Positions 7,539 through 15,791 of a DNA stretch of 24,617 nucleotides are shown here, one piece after another. Under the pieces are notes generated by a model, which saw only the letters and a list, made by a program, of their open reading frames with translations, searched no databases and was not told where the DNA came from. A program made the position numbers and the translations under genes. The stretch's first letter is position 1. The number at the start of each line of letters is the position of its first letter. The stretch comes from Candidatus Hermodarchaeota archaeon (GTDB lineage: Archaea; Asgardarchaeota; Hermodarchaeia; Hermodarchaeales; Hermodarchaeaceae): NCBI GenBank assembly GCA_016839995.1, contig JAEOTD010000024.1, positions 1 through 24,617 on the forward strand, written 5' to 3'.

Positions 7539-8858
7539 ATGAGTGTGCGGACAAAAATCCAGGTTGGCATGGGCTCCTTTGAATTCATGGTCAATGCTAG
7601 GCGAGCCATCTTCTACACGTTCCTCACCCTGTTTATGGCCGAAGTTCTTGGGGCGAATTTCATTCAGCTTGGACTTGTCATCACTCTCCCAATGCTGGCA
7701 AATGCTGGAATGCAAGCCTTTGTATGGGGTCGGGTGAGCGATCGACTACGCCGGCGTCGTTTACTAATTGTCATCGGGGAATCGTTTGCAGGAATTGGTT
7801 ATCTTCTCATTTGGACTAATATCACAATCTGGACGATTATAATCGGATTAACGATAATCGAAGCGATTTGGTCTATGTCCAATACAGGTTGGTCTGCTCT
7901 CTTTGCCGATCTCACCCAACCCGATGAGCGATCAACCCTAATGGGCCGAATTAACGCGCTAGGTATTATTGGACGGATTTTTGGAGCAACCGTAATTGGG
8001 TTTCTATACGACTTTCCAACACCTGGAGCTGGCTACTTCTGGGTTTTTCCAATAGCCGCAGGAATCATGTTCGGAAGCGTTGGCACCCTTGTAACCACTG
8101 TACCTGAAATCCAAGCACCAATACCCTCTGAGGGGCACTCTGATTCAACTCCCCCCCTCGCAATGAAACCTAGCTGGAGAAACCGTTATCCCCGACGATA
8201 CCTCATCTTTCTCAGCGTTTGGGCCTTTATCACAATCGGCTGGGTCTGTTATCTTTCGTTATTCACGATTTTTCTAAGAACAGGACTTAACCTAAATTCA
8301 ATTGAAATCAGTTTAGTCCGAAACGTCAATTCAGCAGTCGGGCTTATTGCGGCACCAGTTGCCGGTTTTCTCGGAGATCGTATTGGTCGAAAACCCGTTA
8401 TAATCGGGGCACTTGTTATCCAGGCCATTACGGCTGTCTTCTATGGATTCGTCAACACACTACTTGGAATGCTAGTGGTCAATAGCGCAAACGGTATTGT
8501 ACGACCCACGATTCACACTTTAGGCTATGCTCTTGCAGCTGACATGATTCCGGAAACACGGCGGGGTGAACTCTTCGGTCTCTATAATGCTGTCTGGACT
8601 ATCTCCTTTGGAACCTCTCCCACAGCAGTGGGAGGTGTGTACGCTACCTGGCGAATGAACGAATACCTTATACTGGGGGCTTCTCCAGAAACCGCGTCTA
8701 CACAAGCAATTGTAGATACTTTCTTCCTTTCTGCTGGGCTGGTTCTCATCGGCACAATTCTCTTTGGAGCTGTAATCAAAGAGCCTGAACAAAAAGAAGA
8801 TGAAGTGGAAATCATTCGCGAAGAAGAACAAATTGCTATCATGGATGCATTAGACTAA
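7539..8858 (+). CDS. Major facilitator superfamily transporter, 439 aa
   Basis: The protein has about 12 hydrophobic helices in two six-helix halves. The MFS loop motif between helices 2 and 3 is present as GRVSDRLRRRR (64-74), and its counterpart in the second half is GDRIGRKP (279-286). A hydrophilic loop near 185-210 separates the halves. The C-terminal 25 residues are acidic and cytosolic (KEPEQKEDEVEII). Substrate is unknown; both drug efflux and small-metabolite transport use this architecture. Start choice is uncertain: ATG 7539 directly abuts GAGGG, whereas GTG 7545, two codons in, has GAGG (7534-7537) at 7 bases spacing and may be the true start. A terminator separates it from the upstream gene. 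The LysE-type gene follows after 50 bases and may be co-transcribed. Confidence 0.88.
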   Translation: MSVRTKIQVGMGSFEFMVNARRAIFYTFLTLFMAEVLGANFIQLGLVITLPMLANAGMQAFVWGRVSDRLRRRRLLIVIGESFAGIGYLLIWTNITIWTIIIGLTIIEAIWSMSNTGWSALFADLTQPDERSTLMGRINALGIIGRIFGATVIGFLYDFPTPGAGYFWVFPIAAGIMFGSVGTLVTTVPEIQAPIPSEGHSDSTPPLAMKPSWRNRYPRRYLIFLSVWAFITIGWVCYLSLFTIFLRTGLNLNSIEISLVRNVNSAVGLIAAPVAGFLGDRIGRKPVIIGALVIQAITAVFYGFVNTLLGMLVVNSANGIVRPTIHTLGYALAADMIPETRRGELFGLYNAVWTISFGTSPTAVGGVYATWRMNEYLILGASPETASTQAIVDTFFLSAGLVLIGTILFGAVIKEPEQKEDEVEIIREEEQIAIMDALD

Positions 8859-8908
8859 AAACCTACAATTCCTCATCATGTATCAACGATTAGTAGTGAG
8901 GTTAACCT

Positions 8909-9562
8909 TTGGATCCTTTCATTCTTTTTCTTGTGAGTGTAATCCTAATCTCACTGAGTGGAGCACTGGCTCCCGGACCACTGCTCTTCACAAACTTATC
9001 CAATGCCCCTCGTTGGGGCTGGAAGGGTGGCATTTGGCTCTCACTCGGTCATACATGCATCGAACTGCCGGTGATTCTCTTAATTGCTTTTGGTTTAAGT
9101 TTCGTCATTTACCTACCACTAGTCCAACTAATCATTACTAGTCTCGGGAGCGTTGTACTCCTCATATTCGGAATATTACAAGTTCGCGAATCTCTAACTC
9201 CTGGTGAACAGGCAGACCAAGAAGACCTGGCAAAGATAAAACCAACTCGTCATCCATTTCTAATTGGGTTCATCTTCTCTGCCGTCAACCCTTTCTTCAT
9301 TGTGTGGTGGTTCACCGTCGGTGCTAACATTGTCCTCACAGCTCTCCTTTTTGCAGCACTATTTGGCGTAATTATCATGTTCTTATCCCATGTCTGGATT
9401 GACTATGTTTGGTTAGCTGGAACTGCTTGGGCAACAAAGCAAGGAGCGCATCTAATCGGGTCAAAGGGATATAGGATTCTTAATGCGGTTTTCGGAATCC
9501 TCTTAATCTATTTTGGAATCCAATTCGGTTACAATGCATTTCTTCTACTGGGGCTCCTTTAG
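8909..9562 (+). CDS. LysE/RhtB-type amino-acid exporter, 217 aa
   Basis: The protein has about six hydrophobic helices and the usual length for this family (about 200-220). It carries the family's Pro-Gly-Pro motif at the end of the first helix (APGPLLF, residues 21-27) and a helix after the central loop with NPFFIVWW, in the place where LysE proteins have a conserved NP. The central cytosolic loop (about 95-115) is charged. These exporters move amino acids or derivatives out of the cell by proton exchange; substrate cannot be assigned. The start is TTG 8909, supported by GTGAGG (8896-8901) seven bases upstream. The last 18 bases overlap the 3' end of hyuB on the other strand. Confidence 0.82.
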   Translation: MDPFILFLVSVILISLSGALAPGPLLFTNLSNAPRWGWKGGIWLSLGHTCIELPVILLIAFGLSFVIYLPLVQLIITSLGSVVLLIFGILQVRESLTPGEQADQEDLAKIKPTRHPFLIGFIFSAVNPFFIVWWFTVGANIVLTALLFAALFGVIIMFLSHVWIDYVWLAGTAWATKQGAHLIGSKGYRILNAVFGILLIYFGIQFGYNAFLLLGLL

Positions 9563-11143
9563 CTTTCCAGTTGCTTTACCGAATCCGCCTCCACCTGGCG
9601 TCTGGATACTGATAATGTCTCCATTTTCTACCATCAATGTGACTTTTCCTGGAATTTCTTTCCATTTTCCATTGTGCCAATGGCGGTTTTTCCCGATATT
9701 CCCTGGAAGGCCGCCTTGCAATCCCCATGGACTAAATCGTCGCCGTTCACTCTGAATCGAAACAACTGCATGATCTGCGAGGACTTTGATGTCACGTCGA
9801 ATCCCCCCACCTCCTCGATATCGTCCTTTCCCTCCACTTTCTGGAAGCAGATGGTAACACTCGACTCGTAGAGGGTAGGTACTCTCCAAGGCTTCAATGG
9901 GCGTATTTGCTGTATTAGTCATATGACTATGAATACCATCAATCCCTCTCTTGGATGGTCGGGCACCCAAACCTCCACCAATAGTCTCATAGAAGGTGAA
10001 CACTTGCGAGGTTTCCGGTACGATTCCACCTATTGTAAGGTTATTCATGGTTCCTTGGCTAGCCGCCGGAATGCGATCTGGAAGGGCCTCCTTTAACGCC
10101 CCAAATAACACATCGACGATACGTTGAGAGGTCTCTACATTCCCTGCAGATACAGCAGCAGGAGGATAGGGGTTAAGAACTGATCCTTCAGGTGCAACGA
10201 CCCTCAACGGCGAATAACAACCTGCATTCACTGGAATGGTGGGATCTGTAACACACCGTAGAACATAATACGAACAAGAAAGCGTTACCGCTAAGGGTGC
10301 ATTGATGTTCCCCCTGGTTTGCTGATTACTACCAGTGAAATCAAATACTATCTGTTTACCCTTAATCGAAACCTTAACCTTCAGTTCGACTGGCTTTGAT
10401 GAAATGCCATCATTATCCATGTAATCAGAAAACGAAAAGTCTCCTTTGGGCATTTGTCGCAACTGTTGCAGCATCCGTTGTCGTGAATACTCATGAAACT
10501 CTTCAATAAAGGTTGAAACAACAGATTCTGTATATTTCGCGAGGATGGATTCAAATCGCGTGACACCAGTAGCATTCGCAGCGATTTGAGCTCGAAGATC
10601 TCCTTCACGTTCAATGGGTGTCCGCACATTAGCAAGGAGTAATCGCCAAAGTCCAGGGTCAATGGTTCCCGCTTTGACAAGATGGATAGGTGGAATACGC
10701 ACCCCCTCTTGATAGATTTCCGTGGCAGCTCCCGGCATCGAACCAGGCGATGAGCCCCCTACATCAGCATGGTGAGCACGATTCGCAACAAAACCCGCAA
10801 CGCGTCCTTCGAAAACTACGGCAGATATGAGAGTGATGTCCGGAAGGTGAGTTCCGCCTTCAAAGGGGTCATTAAGTATTATAGCGTCGCCTTGTTTCCA
10901 ATCAGAGGCTGGAAACAGTTGGAGAGCGGCTTTGACTGATTCGGGCATCGCCCCGAGGTGGACTGGAATGTGTTCAGCTTGGCTGACCATCTGTCCCTCA
11001 GCGTCAAAGGCTGCAGCTGAGCAATCACGTCGCTCTTTGATGTTGGGTGAATAGGCTGTTCGGACAAGGGTGGCTCCCATTTCCTCTGCAACAGAAATGA
11101 AGGCGTTTCGGAAAACCTCGAACGAAATAGGATCGGTTTTCAT
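9545..11143 (-). CDS. hyuB: Hydantoinase B / 5-oxoprolinase beta-type subunit, 532 aa
   Basis: HyuB is the metal-containing partner of HyuA in ATP-dependent opening of hydantoin or 5-oxoproline rings (or carboxylation, in acetone/acetophenone carboxylases). Family motifs are in order: ERRDCSAA (37-44), QAEHIPVHLGAM (55-66), LNDPFEGGTHLPD (90-102), RAHHADVGG (122-130) with GSMPG (134-138). A C-terminal part has IGGGLGARP, then PIEALESTYPLRVE and the glycine-rich GGKGRYRGGGG. Length fits the family. Start ATG 11143 overlaps the hyuA stop by four bases (ATGA) and has GGAGG (11155-11151) seven bases away, so translation is probably coupled. The 3' end runs 18 bases into the convergent LysE-type gene. 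Which substrate is used cannot be read from sequence. Confidence 0.93.
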   Translation of the reverse strand: MKTDPISFEVFRNAFISVAEEMGATLVRTAYSPNIKERRDCSAAAFDAEGQMVSQAEHIPVHLGAMPESVKAALQLFPASDWKQGDAIILNDPFEGGTHLPDITLISAVVFEGRVAGFVANRAHHADVGGSSPGSMPGAATEIYQEGVRIPPIHLVKAGTIDPGLWRLLLANVRTPIEREGDLRAQIAANATGVTRFESILAKYTESVVSTFIEEFHEYSRQRMLQQLRQMPKGDFSFSDYMDNDGISSKPVELKVKVSIKGKQIVFDFTGSNQQTRGNINAPLAVTLSCSYYVLRCVTDPTIPVNAGCYSPLRVVAPEGSVLNPYPPAAVSAGNVETSQRIVDVLFGALKEALPDRIPAASQGTMNNLTIGGIVPETSQVFTFYETIGGGLGARPSKRGIDGIHSHMTNTANTPIEALESTYPLRVECYHLLPESGGKGRYRGGGGIRRDIKVLADHAVVSIQSERRRFSPWGLQGGLPGNIGKNRHWHNGKWKEIPGKVTLMVENGDIISIQTPGGGGFGKATGKLKEPQ

Positions 11144-13206
11144 TGGTGTTCCTCCATTATGATGTTCCCTCCGCGATGGATAGAAGCTTTAGTTTTAGGA
11201 TGAATCACCGTTGTGGAATCGAGTTGCTCAATGATGGCAGGTCCTATTATTTGTGCACCAATTCCAAGAGATGATCGCTCATAGATCGGTGTGTCAATTG
11301 TTTGCTCAAGTTCCTCAAAATAGACTTCTCTTTTTGCCCGAATCGGTGGGTCTCCGACCTGTTCTGGAATATCTGCTAGTTGGGGTACAGGCATGGGTTC
11401 TTGGGTAATAACCCGAAGATTCACGATTGTAACGGGTGCATCGCGAGAAGCAAATCCGTATTGTTGTTGATGTCGATCATGAAAGGTGGTTGCCAATTGT
11501 GTTAGCCAGTTCTTGGTTATACCCCCTTTCGGAACGGGTAGGGTAATTTCGTAAGCTTGTCCGGTGTATCGAAGATCCGCTAGACGCTGGATTATCATGC
11601 TTTGGTTTGATGCTCCTTGCTCGAGAAGTCGTTCTCTAAGTTCTTGTTCGAGCTGCTGAAAAACAGAAACTAATCGTGAAAGGTCTGGAGATTCCATGGG
11701 CTCTAATATGGTTTGGCTCTTGTCGATTCGGAGGTTTGTGGTTAAGAGTCCCAACGCTGAATGCAGTCCTGGTGCGCTGGGGATGATTACTCGAGGAATA
11801 CCTAGATTCTCAGCAAGAGCCCAGGCGTGCATAGGACCTGCACCTCCAAAAGCGACTAGAGCGAAGTCTCGGGGATCAAATCCACGCTGGATTGAAACCA
11901 CTCGAATTGCACGTTCCATATTCGCATTGACAACTCTAATAATTCCAAAGGCACACTCTTCAAGGGACAAGCCGAGGTTCTGTGCAATTCCTTGGATTGA
12001 CTGAGACGCGAGTTTTGGCTTTAATGCAATGGCTCCTCCCAAGAAATAATCGGGGTCAAGTCGTCCCAGAATGAGGTTGGCATCAGTTACCGTAGGATTC
12101 ATTCCTCCCAATCCATAGGCTGCAGGACCTGGATCTGCCCCAGCACTCTGTGGTCCGACTCGCAAAATACCTCCTGTGTCAATCCAACCGATGCTTCCTC
12201 CACCAGCACCCACTGTTTCAACGTCTATCATTGGTAGTCGGCAAGGAAGTCCGCCAATATTGCCTTCTGAGGTTTCTCGGATAACCCCTTGAGTAATTAG
12301 TGCAACATCAGTACTTGTTCCACCCATATCAAATGTGATGATATTTTCTTCTTGCAACATTTGACTGGTGTATCGCCCACCCAACGTTCCTCCTGCAAGG
12401 CCACTGAATAGGAGTCGTGCTGCATGATTTTGAATCATTTGCGATTGGAGAACCCCTCCATGGCTCTGCATCACCAAGAGTGGCGTGGTGATTCCAATAT
12501 CATGAAGGGCTTTGTCAAGATGTTGCAGGTATTGTGTCAAGACAGGTGTCACATAAGCGTTGAGTGCAGTCGTAGACATCCGTTCAAATTCCCTGTATTC
12601 CGCCAATACCCTTGATGAAGCAGATACCGAAATCGAGGAATCTTTTTGTTGAATTTCCTGTATTAGTTGATTTTCGTGAATCGGGTTTTGAAAGGAAAAA
12701 AGCAAACATATTGCGACAGCATCAGCATTTTGTAGGGCTTGCTTCACTGCTTTCTCGGCTTCATCCGAATTTAGGGGATTAAGTACGGTTCCATCAGCAA
12801 GAATGCGTTCATCGACTCCAATCACATTAGCACGGGAGACCAACGGGGGTTCTCTTTCAACCATTAAATCATACAAATTCGGACGTTGCTGGCGTCCAAT
12901 CTCTAAGAGATCTTCAAACCCCTTTGTAGTGATAAGACTAATCGAGGAACCTTTTCTTTGGAGAACCGTATTGGTTGCCACGGTAGTGCCGTGCAACAGA
13001 TAATCGACCTTCTCTGGGGAAACCTGGGCCAGTTCTAAAGCCTTCTGTAATCCTTCCAATACGCCTATCGAAGAGTCCTTTGGGGTTGATCGAACCTTCA
13101 CATGCCACTGGTTCCCTGTTGAATCGAGTAATAAAACATCGGTAAATGTACCACCCACATCAATACCGATTCGGACTGGTTCACTGTCGGGTGTGCGTTG
13201 TGGCAT
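11140..13206 (-). CDS. hyuA: Hydantoinase A / 5-oxoprolinase alpha-type subunit, ATP-dependent, 688 aa
   Basis: HyuA is the ATP-binding subunit, with an ASKHA (actin/hexokinase) fold. The N-terminal phosphate loop is GIDVGGTFTD (14-23), HGTTVATN follows (72-79), then EYREFERMSTTALNAYV (203-219), the second phosphate loop FDMGGTSTDV (292-301), the adenosine-side VGAGGGSIGWID (about 331-342), and AFGGAGPMHA in the second half. The C-terminal part (about 500-688) is the usual beta-rich hydantoinase A tail. Length is normal. It is divergent from the small membrane gene at 13323 across a 116-base gap that carries an inverted repeat. With hyuB it forms a two-gene operon. Possible activities are 5-oxoprolinase, N-methylhydantoinase or a related carboxylase; the family is hard to subdivide by eye. 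Confidence 0.93.
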   Translation of the reverse strand: MPQRTPDSEPVRIGIDVGGTFTDVLLLDSTGNQWHVKVRSTPKDSSIGVLEGLQKALELAQVSPEKVDYLLHGTTVATNTVLQRKGSSISLITTKGFEDLLEIGRQQRPNLYDLMVEREPPLVSRANVIGVDERILADGTVLNPLNSDEAEKAVKQALQNADAVAICLLFSFQNPIHENQLIQEIQQKDSSISVSASSRVLAEYREFERMSTTALNAYVTPVLTQYLQHLDKALHDIGITTPLLVMQSHGGVLQSQMIQNHAARLLFSGLAGGTLGGRYTSQMLQEENIITFDMGGTSTDVALITQGVIRETSEGNIGGLPCRLPMIDVETVGAGGGSIGWIDTGGILRVGPQSAGADPGPAAYGLGGMNPTVTDANLILGRLDPDYFLGGAIALKPKLASQSIQGIAQNLGLSLEECAFGIIRVVNANMERAIRVVSIQRGFDPRDFALVAFGGAGPMHAWALAENLGIPRVIIPSAPGLHSALGLLTTNLRIDKSQTILEPMESPDLSRLVSVFQQLEQELRERLLEQGASNQSMIIQRLADLRYTGQAYEITLPVPKGGITKNWLTQLATTFHDRHQQQYGFASRDAPVTIVNLRVITQEPMPVPQLADIPEQVGDPPIRAKREVYFEELEQTIDTPIYERSSLGIGAQIIGPAIIEQLDSTTVIHPKTKASIHRGGNIIMEEHQ

Positions 13207-13241
13207 CTTATTCCCGCACCATTCTCGTCAATTACTGTGAT

Positions 13242-13278
13242 AAAGGCTTCTACCAGTATTGTGACAATGACAGCCTTT
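13242..13278. repeat. Inverted repeat between divergent hyuA and the small membrane gene
   Basis: AAAGGCT (13242-13248) and AGCCTTT (13272-13278) are exact inverted copies. A second, looser pair of direct repeats lies in the same gap: TACTGTGATAA (13233-13243) and TATTGTGACAA (13257-13267), 24 bases apart start to start. The left arm overlaps a TTTAT element that could be the hyuA TATA box on the minus strand. It could be a regulator site or a hairpin. Confidence 0.35.
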
Positions 13279-13322
13279 TTTTGGGGGCGCCGCTTTTCTA
13301 TCTGGCAAGGTGGACTAATCAA

Positions 13323-13604
13323 ATGAATTCAGGACAAAGATTACTTACTGCTTCTGTGCGATTGGCTGTCTTGGAAAGAAGAAGCCGTTCTCCTTCGGTT
13401 TTGAAAATGATTAGCTATAAGGTGTTCTTACTCCCAGCACTGATGATGATCATAGGCGGTTTGATTTGGGGAATAACGGCTCTTGTTAGTCCGACAAACC
13501 TGGCATTAATCCTTCTCGGCCAAGTCATTTTCATGATTGGGATGTTTGTCATGATCATTCTTGGATTCTGGGTGATGACAATAATCCGGATGCCACCCCG
13601 CTAA
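13323..13604 (+). CDS. Small two-helix membrane protein of unknown function, 93 aa
   Basis: I do not recognise the family. A short basic N-terminus (RLAVLERRSRS) precedes two hydrophobic helices, about residues 33-54 and 59-88, and the protein ends with IRMPPR. ATG 13323 has AAGGTGG (13307-13313) nine bases upstream. The frame stays open upstream to 13146, but that would overlap the start of hyuA on the other strand, and it lacks a ribosome site, so the short form is preferred. It converges on a two-gene membrane-protein unit 17 bases away. Confidence 0.6.
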   Translation: MNSGQRLLTASVRLAVLERRSRSPSVLKMISYKVFLLPALMMIIGGLIWGITALVSPTNLALILLGQVIFMIGMFVMIILGFWVMTIIRMPPR

Positions 13605-13621
13605 GAGAAAATGGTTCCAGA

Positions 13622-14092
13622 TTACTCGGATTCGTTTATGACGGAATTATCAGTACCAATTTTGAGTTTATGTTTCACAGTGGGTTCATACCATTCTGGT
13701 CCAATTAATCGACCCACCACCACTCCAGGTAAAATAGCAAGGAGTTGTAACATAAATAATCGGACAGAAATATCAACGGCAATCATTATCACAATATCGA
13801 GTAAACTCCAAGCTCCATACAAGGTCGTTGCCAAAGCAATAATTCCAAAGAGGAAAATAAATCCTGCAAAGACTGCCAGTAAACCACTAATGATTGCATA
13901 GTGAATCTCTGTATTGTACATACCAATGAGGATACCGATTAGAAAGACCATAAATGTAAACACTGCAACGGCGAGGAGGTTGACAAGAAAGGTAAATATA
14001 AAACACGCAATCAAAAGTCCTCCACCGGCAATTGATAACACTATTCGAACTGATAGCGATAACCGTTCTTTTTGATTAGGGGTTAAGTCCAT
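13622..14092 (-). CDS. Four-helix integral membrane protein of unknown function, 156 aa
   Basis: I do not recognise the family. Four hydrophobic stretches are visible, about residues 14-36, 38-58, 66-92 and 98-130, with a charged N-terminus (TPNQKERLSLS) and a hydrophilic tail (about 131-156). Start ATG 14092 is fixed by an almost complete ribosome site at 14108-14099 that overlaps the stop codon region of the upstream gene; only three bases separate the two coding regions. The pair is probably one translationally coupled unit acting together in the membrane. Confidence 0.7.
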   Translation of the reverse strand: MDLTPNQKERLSLSVRIVLSIAGGGLLIACFIFTFLVNLLAVAVFTFMVFLIGILIGMYNTEIHYAIISGLLAVFAGFIFLFGIIALATTLYGAWSLLDIVIMIAVDISVRLFMLQLLAILPGVVVGRLIGPEWYEPTVKHKLKIGTDNSVINESE

Positions 14093-14095
14093 TTT

Positions 14096-14620
14096 TTAGA
14101 TCACTTCCGAAACACCAGTCCACGACATGATAAAGTGGCGAAACACCACGTACAACCAAGCACCAACATACGCTCGCATCGGATACTGAAAAACCCAGTT
14201 CCATTCACCACTTAACTCTGCATCAACAAACAAATCTACAGCATCGCCAGTAAAGGTGAAGTTTTCCCAGAGAATAATCTCTTCTCCTGGCGCTAAAGTG
14301 ATATCACCAAATGTATCTCTATAAGCGATAAGCTCTCCATTCAAGTAAACAACGAATGCATACCCCTCGATCTGAATTTGTTGAGAGCCATTGTTTTTTA
14401 CTGGCAATTCAATCGAGACTATTCGTGCTGAGGAATTCGGTGTAAATTTCAGGACTTGATTTATTCGCGGAGAAAACTGGTTAGCAGTATCGTAAACACC
14501 GACAAACTCAAGGGAGAGAATTACACTTCCTGTTCCTGCCACCACAATAGCAACCAAGAAAACGGTGGTAACAAGTTTCTGGTATTCCTGTCGGCTTAGA
14601 ACCTTTTTGAATCGACTCAT
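14096..14620 (-). CDS. Membrane-anchored protein with LEA14/WHy-like beta domain, 174 aa
   Basis: One N-terminal transmembrane helix (about residues 16-40) anchors an external domain. That domain (about 60-140) has the alternating pattern of LEA14/WHy-type beta sandwiches: IELPVKNNGSQQIQIEGYAF, then VVYLNGELIA and LAPGEEIILWENFTFTG. The assignment is by pattern and is tentative. A hydrophobic or amphipathic segment near the C-terminus (AYVGAWLYVVFRHFI) may be a second membrane contact. Start choice: the frame opens GTG 14632, ATG 14629, ATG 14620. I prefer 14620 because GTGAT (14632-14628), complementary to the 16S tail, sits seven bases upstream. It is the first gene of a two-gene unit, divergent from the ABC operon. 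Confidence 0.65.
   Translation of the reverse strand: MSRFKKVLSRQEYQKLVTTVFLVAIVVAGTGSVILSLEFVGVYDTANQFSPRINQVLKFTPNSSARIVSIELPVKNNGSQQIQIEGYAFVVYLNGELIAYRDTFGDITLAPGEEIILWENFTFTGDAVDLFVDAELSGEWNWVFQYPMRAYVGAWLYVVFRHFIMSWTGVSEVI
14099..14108 (-). promoter_or_regulatory. Extended ribosome-binding site for the four-helix membrane protein
   Basis: On the minus strand the sequence GGAAGTGATC matches nine of ten positions of the full anti-Shine-Dalgarno complement GGAGGTGATC. It ends six bases before ATG 14092 and lies within the last codons of the upstream gene. It supports an archaeal or bacterial ribosome of the usual type and strong coupling of the two genes. Confidence 0.65.
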
Positions 14621-14675
14621 TTGGAGCATCACTGGTCAGCGACAAAGCTTCTTCATTCTAAAAAGCTTCCGATAA

Positions 14676-14724
14676 ATGCAAGAAGAGACCTGTAACTACG
14701 TCCAGAACTTGGTTCTTCTTGCAT
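14676..14724. repeat. 11-bp perfect inverted repeat between divergent promoters
   Basis: ATGCAAGAAGA (14676-14686) and TCTTCTTGCAT (14714-14724) are exact inverted copies separated by 27 bases. The right arm ends 12 bases before the TATA-like box of the ABC operon; the left arm lies on the side of the divergent membrane-protein unit. Position and length fit an operator bound by a dimeric regulator, or a hairpin. AAGCTT also occurs three times in this gap (14645, 14663, 14733). Confidence 0.5.
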
Positions 14725-14736
14725 CATAAGCAAAGC

Positions 14737-14744
14737 TTATAAAA
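14737..14744 (+). promoter_or_regulatory. TATA-like box of the ABC transporter operon
   Basis: TTATAAAA preceded by an A-rich stretch matches an archaeal TATA box. A start of transcription about 25 bases on would fall near 14766 and leave a short leader containing the GGAGG ribosome site (14781-14785) of the first gene. Confidence 0.55.
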
Positions 14745-14793
14745 GTCAAACAAACATTGGCAGACGGCTGGACAACTGCTGGAGGCTAAGCAT

Positions 14794-15774
14794 GTGGGCC
14801 TACGCGAGTTCGTAATCAGACGTGTTGTTAATAGTTTTATACTAATCTTAGGTGCTATCATTTTCAACTTCTTTGTATTCCGAATGATGCCCGGAGATCC
14901 TGTTACAATTTTAATCAGCCCCTCAATTGATATTAACCAGCAGGAACTTGCTGATGCCCTTCGGGCTATGTGGGGCTTAGATCAACCACTCCATATTCAA
15001 TTTGGACAGTACCTTGTGAATATGTTTACTTTCAATTTTGGAATTTCATTCTCTGAAGGTAACCGGCCGGTTGTGGAGTCCATTGCTGCTCGTCTACCCA
15101 ACACCTTACTTTTGATGGGTACCGCTGCGATCATCACTATTATCATTGGTATCGCCACTGGCATTGCCGCCGCTTCCAAGCGTGGAGGTGCTTTCGACAT
15201 GGGTATGGTCACCACTGCTCTAGTCTTGTACTCTGTGCCCACCTTCTGGTTGGGTATGATGTTTATCCTCCTCTTTGGATTTTACATTCCCCTCTTTCCA
15301 ATGGGGGGTACGGTCAGTGTACCTGCACCATCAGATCCCTTAGCTTATGCAATGGACGTGGCTTGGCATTTGGTTCTGCCTGCCCTAACATTAGCTCTGG
15401 TTTCCTATGGTGGCTATATGCTTGTGATGCGGAATACATTGATTGATGTCCTCACAGAGGATTACATCGTCACCGCCCGTGCCAAGGGTGTTGATGAACG
15501 TACTGTACTGTATAAGCATGCTTTACGGAATGCGATTCTTCCATTGGTGACGATGATTGCCTTAACATTCGGTTTCCTAATTACAGGAGCCACGTTGACT
15601 GAAACGGTGTTCAACTGGTATGGCATTGGACGGTTGATATTCGAATCCGTAATTGCACAGAATTATCCTGTGCTTCAGGCCATTTTCTACATCATGGCCT
15701 TAACCGTAATTATTGCCAACTTCATCGCTGATATTCTCTACGGGTTCTTAGATCCCCGCGTTCGATATGACTAA
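14794..15774 (+). CDS. dppB: ABC transporter permease, DppB/OppB type, 326 aa
   Basis: First membrane subunit of a peptide/nickel-type importer. The N-terminal signature is present: a first helix, then FRMMPGDPV, and a long external segment with MWGLDQPLHIQFGQYL and FNFGISF. About six transmembrane helices follow. The ATPase-contact loop is of the family form VTARAKGVDE (about 226-235) followed by HALRNAILP. The C-terminus FLDPRVRYD is typical. Length is normal for the family. The start is GTG 14794 with GGAGG (14781-14785) eight bases upstream; an ATG at 14792 is in another frame. It is first in a four-gene operon; the next gene follows within 20 bases. Substrate is unknown: di- or oligopeptides, nickel and sugars are all carried by relatives. 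Confidence 0.93.
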   Translation: MGLREFVIRRVVNSFILILGAIIFNFFVFRMMPGDPVTILISPSIDINQQELADALRAMWGLDQPLHIQFGQYLVNMFTFNFGISFSEGNRPVVESIAARLPNTLLLMGTAAIITIIIGIATGIAAASKRGGAFDMGMVTTALVLYSVPTFWLGMMFILLFGFYIPLFPMGGTVSVPAPSDPLAYAMDVAWHLVLPALTLALVSYGGYMLVMRNTLIDVLTEDYIVTARAKGVDERTVLYKHALRNAILPLVTMIALTFGFLITGATLTETVFNWYGIGRLIFESVIAQNYPVLQAIFYIMALTVIIANFIADILYGFLDPRVRYD

Positions 15775-15791
15775 TCTACTTGGTGAATAAA

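Noticed and set aside
13242..13281. Terminator call for the hairpin in the hyuA divergent gap
   Set aside because: There is no plus-strand gene upstream that it could end, so I list it only as an inverted repeat.
13146..13322. N-terminal extension of the small membrane protein back to 13146
   Set aside because: It would overlap the start of hyuA on the other strand, has no ribosome site, and the added residues look unstructured; ATG 13323 has a good site.
14792..14794. ATG overlapping the DppB-type start
   Set aside because: It is in another frame and does not give a long product; GTG 14794 continues into the permease.
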